64,000 nucleotides of DNA from Sphagnum compactum (taxonomy: Eukaryota > Bryophyta > Sphagnopsida > Sphagnales), in the NCBI GenBank assembly GCA_965153455.1, contig OZ234501.1, positions 186,001 through 250,000 of the forward strand, in the 5' to 3' direction. The notes under the pieces are model-generated. The model did not search any database. It saw only the letters and a program-made list of their open reading frames with translations, and had not been told where the DNA came from. Made by a program: the position numbers and the translations under genes. Of this stretch, positions 56,370 through 64,000 are shown piece by piece. Position 1 is the stretch's first letter. Every line of letters begins with the position of its first letter.

Positions 56370-58079
56370 GTAGTGGTTGGAGCAGCTTTGTCATATCAAT
56401 TGAAGACCTTCTAATCAATAAGTTTCCATACTGCATTTGGAACTTGTTGAACCTTGATCAACACTTGTGACTATTCCACAAGAAGTTACATGTCAACAAA
56501 ACACTTGACCAACCATATCAGTTCATGGTCAAGGTCACAACTTCCACATCATAGACCAATTTCAACATGGAATCAAAATATTGGAACTATAACATGTTCT
56601 TATTGTCAGCATGTGGGACATATGTTCAATCGCTGCACCTTTGTTGATGATACATTAAGGTAGTTATTGAGGGAGGAAGTGATGTAGGTTCATAAACCTA
56701 TCCTTCCAACCACAATATTACCCAATGTGAATGTATATTAGGAACTCAAGCCATTAATCTTAATGTTGGTCATATGGTAGTACTTGTTAATGATTATATG
56801 ACCTAGCAATAACTTGTTATACCAATTATACCAAGTAAAACTAACGTTTTGCCTACTTCTACATACCCGTTGTGATATAATGTCATACCTCCTTTTGTAC
56901 CTTTAAATCTTAGTTTGTATCCAACATATCCAACTATTACAAAAAAAATTGATCCTTCAATCTTTAGAAATTATACAGGTTATATACCTCAATATGTGTG
57001 TCCATTACATGAACAACATGTTGTACCATCTACATATACAACACATTATATTAGAAATCAGTTTCCTATAATGGTTCAACCAATAACTAGTAGGGACATA
57101 TACATGTTCAACAACATGTTACTACTCCAAGTTAAACTAGTGTATAGATTAACACTAGTCTACAAGCTCATGTAGCCATAGGTTCTAATCACCAACTACC
57201 AAATGGAGGACATCCTAAAGATTCACCTAAAGGAAATTCACCTGGTGGAGATCTGCCTAGAGGATCACCATTAAATCCACCTTTTGGATCATATAGATGG
57301 CTAGCACCTGATCCATGCATGTTTATACCATCATGGTATCAACAACATGTTGTACAACCTATACCAAAACCAGCAATCAAGTTACCATATAGGAAGTTAC
57401 AATATCCAATTTATGTCAAAGACACTAATCCCAATGTTCATATCAGAATGTTCAAGAAGGCCATTAAAGCTAATGGTGAAACAATGGAAGCTAACATCAT
57501 CAACATGTTTGGTTTTACTCTTAGAGATAATATATTTGAATTTGGACTGAAAATTTTGTTCAAAACCATCCAAACTACATGTATGAAAATTTGGAGCAAA
57601 CAGTTTGCAAGCGATTTTGAATTGTGTAGAATGATGAGAAGGTCTACATGCAATTGCAAAACATATAACAACAAACCATTGAATGTGTTGATACTATGAA
57701 CATGTGTTGAAACTACCAAATTGTCTACATGTTAAAACAATATATGTTTTCCTCACCATTCTTTTCAAAGCAGGTTTATTACCTTACCTAAGATTAACGA
57801 CAACAAGTATGAAATGAAATATCTTGATTGAACACAAGGAAGTCACTATAGTATGTGAAGAAGGACATGTTAGCTTGTGTTACAATGCTTTAGTAAACCA
57901 CACCAGAGGCTAATATAGTAACTAAAATAGTAATACTTATTGATATAGCCAAATCAACATCAACCTACAATCAATTGCGATAAAACAAGTTTAGGGTCTT
58001 GAAACCTATCATTACTGGAAAAGAGAAATACTAATAGTACCAATTGCCATAATAGGGTCTAAAGTCATAACTTGTTATA
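56370..58079 (+). pseudogene. gypsy-1d gag, main part (decayed)
   Basis: An early open piece (56454-56663) contains a perfect CCHC zinc knuckle, C-S-Y-C-Q-H-V-G-H-M-F-N-R-C (C-x2-C-x4-H-x4-C), upstream of the capsid region. The linker follows (MYPTYPTITKKIDPSIFRNY, 56915 on). The capsid part at 57240-57650 has PSWYQQHVVQ, KLPYRKLQYP, YVKDTNPNVHIR, KKAIKANGETMEA and NIINMFGFTLRDNI. It is colinear with gypsy-1a 1302-2400. Frameshifts and stops are frequent. The frame is cut at 58079 by the CACTA-like element and resumes at 60755. Confidence 0.85.
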
Positions 58080-58219
58080 CACTAGTAGAGATCAACCAAA
58101 ATGTAACCACTCCATTTACGACTACATGCGACTTGTAGTCGTTTGCGACTAGATTTGGGAACATTTGCAACTACAGGACCATATTTCAACTATTTTGGTC
58201 ATTTTCACAACTATGATGC

Positions 58220-58990
58220 AACTATTAGAAATTTCATCCTATTGGTTGGATCAATTATTTGAATATGAAAATTGACATTTCAATTCTAGAAATTGTTATT
58301 TAAATTCAAAAAACTTATTTGATCTAAAAATTGATATTTGAATTCTAAATTATTATTTTCGAATCTAGAAATTAGTATTTCAATTCAAAAAACTTTATTG
58401 AGTCTAAAAATTGACATTGTGATTTAAAATATTTTTATTTGGACTTGAAATTTAATATTTGAATTTTGAAGTTTAAAATTTTAATTTAAGAAATTATTTG
58501 ACTTGAAAGTTGAAATTTGAATTCCAAATTATTATTTTGGATTTTCGAAATTAATATTTCAATTCAGAAATTTTGTAATTGAGTCTTAAAATGCACATTT
58601 CAATTTTGAATATTGTTATTTGAATCTGAAAATTGACATTTCAATTCTGGAAATTGTTATTTAAATTCAAAACACTTATTTGATCTAAAATTTGATATTT
58701 GAATTTTGAAGTTTAAAATTTCAATTTTAAGAAATTATTTGACTTGAAAGTTGAAATTTGAATTCCAAATTATTATTTTGGATTTTCAAAATTAATATTT
58801 CAATTCAGAAAACTATTAATTGAGTCTTAAATGGACATTTTAATTTTGAATATTATAATTTGAATCTGAAAATTGAAATTCCAATTCGAAATTTGTTATT
58901 TAACTTCAAAAAACTTATTTGATCTAAAAATTGATATTTGAATTCTGAATCATTATGTTGAAATCTTAAATTTATATTTTGTGAGTTTGA
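58220..58990 (+). repeat. AT-rich tandem repeat, period about 240 bp
   Basis: Built from short motifs such as AATTGACATTTCAATTCT and TTATTTGATCTAAAAATTGA. A larger unit recurs: GAATTTTGAAGTTTAAAATT at about 58455 and 58698, and ATTTGATCTAAAA at about 58318, 58678 and 58917. Three partial copies inside the CACTA-like element. Confidence 0.75.
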
Positions 58991-59934
58991 AGGGTTTTTT
59001 CTACTAGTGTTATCCATAATAAATCACTTTTATAAATAATTATAAATGATTGTGTTTATTAAATCTAAGTTACACCAAAAATTTATTGTTATCATATATA
59101 TTTGTATGTTATATAATTTATATTCTTATAGTAGGATAAATTAATTAATATAATTAATGTGACATTACTTTAAAATCATTGTAATTATTTCAGATAAGAA
59201 TTAATTAGTATGTGCATAATTATTTTCTAATTGAACATAATTATTCACACTCTGTAATTTATAACTTCAAACCTGAATTAGAAATTTGGAAAAATCACAA
59301 TGTAGTTAAAATAATTATTTTATTGATTTTAATTTCACGAGTTATTGTATAATATTATTATTATTTTAATTCTTTGATTAATCATCTACGATAAATATTT
59401 TATAGTAATTTTATGGTAATTATGAAAATTAATGTTATGTTTAACAAATTATTGTATTTATAGTTAACAATTACCAAGAGAAAAAAATTACTTGGCTTAT
59501 AATAATTTTTACAACAATAAATGTAATTATAAAATAAGTAATGTAATTAGTTGAATAATGAATTCTCAAAAATTATTTATTTAATAATAATATTAATAAT
59601 TCATTACTTATAATTTTAACATAAATATTTAAAATATTTTTACGTTAATTATATTATATATAATTCAATCAGATTCTAAAAAGTAATAAAATACCTTATA
59701 ATATTTTAGTTATTTAATTATTTATGAATTATGTATTAATAACTTGTGAGTAACTAGATAGCTAGCTTGTTAAATATTAAGAAGTTATTACTTATTTAAG
59801 TAATTGATAATGGATATTGAATATTTGTAATGTATAATTTGTAATTTAAAATATGTAAATTAATCATTATTGATTAAATGATTATCTAGTTATCTAGTAC
59901 TTGAATTGTTTAGAAATCTAGAAATTAAGAAAGT

Positions 59935-60520
59935 AAGGCATGAAGAAAGTTTTGGAATTACAACTTAATTTGTGAGGAAGTTGCAAGTTCAAAACTTATC
60001 CTATATTGTTTGTTCTTCATTTCTATTTTGAACACTATATAAACAAGGGGGTGTGGTCATCCAATTTCACATTAAGAAATTTGTGCACATGGGATGAGCT
60101 AATCAAAAAGCTCAACCCAAAACAAAAAAACAAAATATGTACATTTCTAAAATATTTACCTTTCCAACCTACTTATCTACCTAGCTAGGTAGGTACCTAG
60201 TTTGACCTACCCACCTAGGTTGACCTATGTACCTACCTATATGAGTAGGTATTTAATCTAGGAACATAAAACCTATTTACCTATTTTTAAACCTAAGTAG
60301 GTAGGTTGGTATGTAGCCTAGGTTTGTAGGCACCTATTTATGTACCTACCTAGGTACCTACCAATCTAATATTAATATTTTTATTAAATTATTATTTTAA
60401 TGCCACGTGGCATACTTACATTGGGCCACGTGTCATAATATAAGATCATCCAATTATGTGAATTGAACATCCTATATTATTTCAAAATATTAATTATTAT
60501 TATATTTTAAATAATCAAAT
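59935..60520 (+). repeat. Second SINE-like / CCTAGG-rich unit
   Basis: A B-box-like GCAAGTTCAAAACTTATCC (about 59984), then a dense palindromic body (CTACCTAGCTAGGTAGG, TACCTACCTAGGTACCTACC) at 60170-60365, CCACGTGGCA and CCACGTGTCA at 60402-60435, and an AT-rich tail. The order matches 53775-54060. The tRNA-like head is weaker here. Confidence 0.4.
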
Positions 60521-60754
60521 ATTAAAACACATGGCAGCACATCATTTGCCCTTAATTGTGACCAAAATAGTTGCATCTTAGTCGCATGTGACAATACGTA
60601 TACAATGGAATCAAAGGATGAAATGTATTTGTTGACTTTTTCTTTCATACAATACCCTTTGTCATTTGCGACTAATTTATCACATGCGACTTGTCTTAGG
60701 CAACTAAAATTTAGTCAGAAAGACTAGTTGAAAATACATGTTTTTCTTCTAGTG

Positions 60755-62452
60755 TATACCAGTTTAAATATTTGTTCAATACCAATGTTGAACATAGATT
60801 TGGGGAATGTCCCAGAAAGACTAAAGTGCAAAACATTTTTAGAACTAAACTTGTTATTTTTATTACTACAACACCTATATCACTTAAACCTAATAATGTA
60901 CCAATCAATGTGGTCGATGTTGTCACTACTCATAGTCAACAGAAAAAAAAATCAGTTAAATCCAAAGGAACAAAAGATTGGCAAAGATAATAACATTTAC
61001 GAGATTCATTTATTGAAATCGTAAAACAATTACAACATGGTGAGAATGACAAACACCCACTACAACCACTAAGGAGCCATTATAGAATAATTGGGCTAGA
61101 TTGCTTGATAATTTCACTATAATTCAACTAGTTGAAAATAATCAAACCGATGAAATAATTCAACAACCTGTGACCTTAAACAACAAATAAGACTTCGGAG
61201 GAAATTCTTAAATATATTAGCAAGCGAGTCTTAGAGACCAAGTATACACTTAACTTGAAAAAAATGTTGTGGGTAATACTTGATATTAAACGCTACATAC
61301 TTAACTCGATAGCATCAAAACCTACTTTACTAAAACCAGTAGTTGCTTCAGTTGCCATTGATCATCAAATGGCAATGATATACATTCAAGTAGGATTTTT
61401 TTTATAAAGGATGTACTTTTAGATGATGGTTCTGTAGTGAACATTATCACTGAGAAAGTAAGAGTGTAATTAGGTTAGTCAAAACCAAAACCAACGTCTT
61501 ATAACATGCGTATGGCCGATCAAACCATTGCTAAACCTTTAGGTCTAATCAAAGATCTTAAGATTCTTGTCCATGGAATTCTTTATGCAGTAACTTTTAT
61601 TTTGACACATAGTAGTATGTTAGACTTTAGCTACTCTATGTTGTTAGGCCATCCTTGGTTGAGAGATGCCAAAGTGTCTCACAATTGGGTAATAACACTA
61701 TCATTATACAAGGAACCACTATAGTCAAAACTATACATGTTACCAAGAAACTTGAAACACTAATAAAACAACTAAAGGTGTTAGTTTGTTATGATTTCCA
61801 TTTTGGAATATTTGATGAGGAAGCGAACTTAATGTTTCTTATAGAACCATGATTGTTTTCAATAGGAACCATAGTTGTCCTTACACTAGTTGTGTTAAAA
61901 CAACCTATTAATTTGATTCCATTAACATGTTTGAACCTAATTGAACAAGTACCCAATGTACTTGTTGAACTAATATTTGTATTACATGTTTAGATAGTCA
62001 TACCCCATGATAATTTCAAGCAACACTTGCCAAAGATTTTTTTTCAACCTAAAGTAGGAAAGATGGCGATTAACAACACCTACTTGTGAAGGAGTTCAAA
62101 CTTTTTGTATTGTTGGTTGGACTGTCACAGAAAAAGAATAATTAACCAATATCAACTTGGGTTTTGAAATTTTTGCATAAGGTTAAAATTAACATTGATT
62201 TGGAACCTGTTACCAATTCCCAACTTGTTAAATTGCTGAAGGAGTTCAAAGACATTTTTGTGTGGATTTACAAAGACTTGAAGGGCATACCACCCGAAAT
62301 AATTCGACATCGAATGGAGTTGGATACATTGATACCACTTGCTCATTAAACAATATAGCAATTGAATCCTTTATGTAACCATTGTCAAACATGAGATTTA
62401 CAAACTACTTACTACAAGTTTTATTAAACCTATTGAAGAGGCTACTTGGCTC
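60755..62452 (+). pseudogene. gypsy-1d gag C-terminus, protease and linker
   Basis: It resumes with a zinc-knuckle remnant (N-V-E-H-R-F-G-E-C-P-R-K, about 60787-60822), then protease: VASVAIDHQMAMIYIQV (about 61335-61390), LLDDGSVVNIITEK (about 61421-61462, catalytic Asp kept), and MRMADQTIAKPLGLIKDLKI (61506 on), with LLGHPWLRDAKVSHNW at about 61642-61690. The linker runs to KVNIDLEPVTNSQLVKLLKE (62185-62245) and the RT start IKPIEEATWL before the MITE at 62453. Stops are present but this is the best protease copy in the window. Confidence 0.85.
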
Positions 62453-62595
62453 CACTAACGAAAAAACTATCATTTGCCACAAGTCGTTTGCAACTAAAAT
62501 GTTCTCAAATGACAGTTGTAGACAATACATTTTAATCACAAACGACATTTTTAGTTGCAAAGGATTGGTTGCAAATGATAGTTTTTCCATTAATG
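62453..62595. mobile_element. CACTA-type MITE, 143 bp, in the RT of gypsy-1d
   Basis: The left end CACTAACGAAAAAACTATC and inverted right end CATTAATGGAAAAACTATC, both continuing ATTTGC, give a 25-bp TIR with three mismatches, two of them C/T. It is flanked by CTC (62450-62452) and CTA (62596-62598), a 3-bp target duplication with one change. Removing the element with one copy of CTA restores T-W-L-S-P-I-V-I-V in RT. The interior has GTCGTTTGCAACT-type motifs like the 58.08-kb element. Confidence 0.85.
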
Positions 62596-63440
62596 CTATC
62601 ACCCATAGTTATAGTGCCTAAGAAGAATGGAAAATTGAGAATTTGTGTGGATCCATACCCGTTACCTTTTACTAATGAGGTTATTAATATTGTAACCAAA
62701 CATGATGTTCACACGTTTTTAGATGGTTTTTCTAGATTCCATCAAATTTTCATAACACTAGAAGACTAGTACAAGATCATTTTTGTTACTAATTGGAGAG
62801 CTTTTGTATGGGTTGTAATGCCTTTTGGGGTCAAAAAATGGACCACCAACCTATCAAAGGGTAGTCACCAAAACTTTCCGTAAATACATTGATGTATTGA
62901 TGAAGATATTTATAGATGATTTTATTGTTTTCAGTGACCTGTCCACCCATTTAGAACAAATCAATAAATGTTTTCTTAAATGTAGAGTATATGGCATTAG
63001 TTTAAATCCAGAGAAATGCGCATTCATGGTTTGTTCTAGAACTATTTTGCAATTTATAATCTCTAAAGAGGGGAAAACACCTAATCCTTAGAAAATAGAG
63101 GCCATAATCAAAATGCTAGTACTTAAAATGCCAAAAGAGATCCAAGTGTTCAATGGAATGGCTCAATTTTACATATGCTTCATAATTTTTTTTGCCTTTA
63201 TTATGGCACCCATCACCAAGTTACTTAGGAAAATTGAGGCATTTGAGTGGACTTTTAAATGTCAAACCACTTGGGAAAACATCAAGAACCAATACATTCA
63301 AGTTCCCATATTCATCAGTCCTAATTAGGAATTAGAATTTCATGTTCATACCAACACATCTTAGTTAGTAGTAGGGGCAATATTTGCCTAGAAATAGAAA
63401 TTATATTACTACAGAGCTTGGCTCTAACTATGATCTATGC
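62596..63440 (+). pseudogene. gypsy-1d RT and RNase H start
   Basis: It reads S-P-I-V-I-V-P-K-K-N-G-K-L-R-I-C-V-D then directly P-Y-P-L-P-F, so 11 codons normally between these blocks (present in part at 3838 in gypsy-1a) are missing in frame. Further landmarks are FLDGFSRFHQIF, MPFGV, GPPTYQRVVTKTF, the catalytic box FIDDF (about 62917-62932), SLNPEKCAFMV, FNGMAQFY, and the RNase H start (E-L-E-F-H-V-H, about 63333). Stops at 62767 and 63089 and a frameshift near 62835 inactivate it. Similarity fades after about 63440. Confidence 0.87.
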
Positions 63441-64000
63441 ATGTTACATGTTCAAACATTACTTGTCAAGTAATAGTTTATATTTTATGTCAATATAAGT
63501 TAAAGCAAAACCTAGGCACCTAAATTAAACCTCGACATAAATAGTCATCTATTTTAACCTAAGGTTAAACCTAGGCATTAGGTTAGGCCTAGATTTAAAC
63601 TATAAATAAAGTCTTATTTCATTTAATTCAACCTTCAAGGTTGAACATTTTTTATCGGCTCGTCCCAAATGGCTATTTTGATTCTTCATCATCCTAGTGC
63701 ACTTGTTTAATATATAATTTGGATTATTTAAATGGAAGCCAAACAATATGAGACAAAATTTAATTGCCACCTTGAGAAGACAAGCCTAACAACATACATA
63801 AGCCTACAACTAACCATTTATAGATTTTTTCATTTCTTGTTGGATTTGAGTGATATGAAAAGCTACAAGAGTGCCAATGTAAGCTTTACATTATCTCTTT
63901 GAACTCTAGAAGCAAAGGAACAACACATAAGAAACATAAAACATGTCAAAATAAAATAACATGTTTTTTTATAAAAATGACCCATTATTTTCAAATGTTT
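63441..64000. other. CCTAGG-rich stretch and unannotated sequence
   Basis: 63500-63600 holds several CCTAGG/AACCTAGGC motifs resembling the bodies of the SINE-like units at 53.9 and 60.2 kb. The remainder to 64000 shows nothing I can support. Confidence 0.35.

Larger units (their letters stand above)
58080..60754. mobile_element. CACTA-like non-autonomous element, 2.7 kb, in gypsy-1d gag
   Basis: It begins CACTAGTAGAGATCAACC and ends TTTTTCTTCTAGTG, the CACTA signature with a short TIR (CACTAG-AGA). TATA sits at both edges (58076-58079, 60755-60758), and gag of gypsy-1d is colinear across the gap with gypsy-1a (about 2630-2660). Subterminal TGCGACTA/AGTCGCA motifs occur near both ends (58120-58180 and 60570-60710), typical of CACTA elements. 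The interior has AT-rich tandem repeats and a SINE-like unit, and no transposase. A second CACTA-type right end, CTACTAGTG, at 59001-59009 gives an alternative 930-bp inner element. Confidence 0.7.

Overview
This window looks like transposon-dominated nuclear DNA from a large plant genome. The evidence is AT-rich sequence, one Ty1/copia and at least eight Ty3/gypsy-type remnants, hAT and CACTA-like DNA elements, solo LTRs with 5-bp target duplications, and nested insertions, with no intact host gene I could recognise in 64 kb. Almost every coding stretch is broken by stops and frameshifts, many explicable as C-to-T or G-to-A changes, so the elements appear old. A gymnosperm or another slowly purging plant genome is my best guess; the species cannot be told from the sequence alone.

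Layout. 1-1299: the 3' end of a copia element (RT, RNase H, 3' LTR) inserted in the gag region of a gypsy element, here called gypsy-1a. 1300-6956: gypsy-1a gag, protease, RT-RNase H, integrase and the start of a third ORF. 6957-36640: a 29.7-kb composite insertion that splits the third ORF and is flanked by TCAAG. It holds a hAT transposase pseudogene (7.8-10.6 kb), two solo LTRs of one family (11991-12907, 18785-19666), two copies of a 2.5-kb repeat carrying a short minus-strand ORF (13524-16129, 33821-36259), an unrecognised decayed gene (16.1-17.5 kb), a decayed protein-kinase-like gene (20.2-21.6 kb), a minus-strand gypsy gag with PBS and LTR (23.1-25.6 kb), a 476-bp MITE (30.2 kb), and four arrays of about 33-37-bp self-complementary repeats that bracket the gene-like pseudogenes. 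36641-40753: the rest of the gypsy-1a third ORF and its 3' LTR, itself carrying a 640-bp MITE.

40754-52369: a minus-strand gypsy 5' end (gypsy-E), a 5'-truncated second copy of the first family (gypsy-1b) with a 1.05-kb TIR element in integrase, a short third fragment (gypsy-1c), a further minus-strand gypsy 5' end (gypsy-H), and about 0.8 kb of unrecognised sequence. 52370-63440: a fourth copy (gypsy-1d) with 5' LTR and PBS, interrupted by a 2.9-kb repeat complex (SINE-like unit and a 25-bp/149-bp higher-order minisatellite with an inverted arm), by a 2.7-kb CACTA-like element, and by a 143-bp CACTA-type MITE whose removal restores the RT reading frame. 63480-64000: CCTAGG-rich and unannotated sequence.

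The window is best read as a stack of insertions. The family-1 gypsy copies serve as rulers for each other, so insertion boundaries can be placed by comparing interrupted with uninterrupted copies. The features most worth follow-up are the two-copy repeat with its conserved 138-residue ORF, the gene-like pseudogenes between self-complementary arrays, and the third ORF downstream of integrase.
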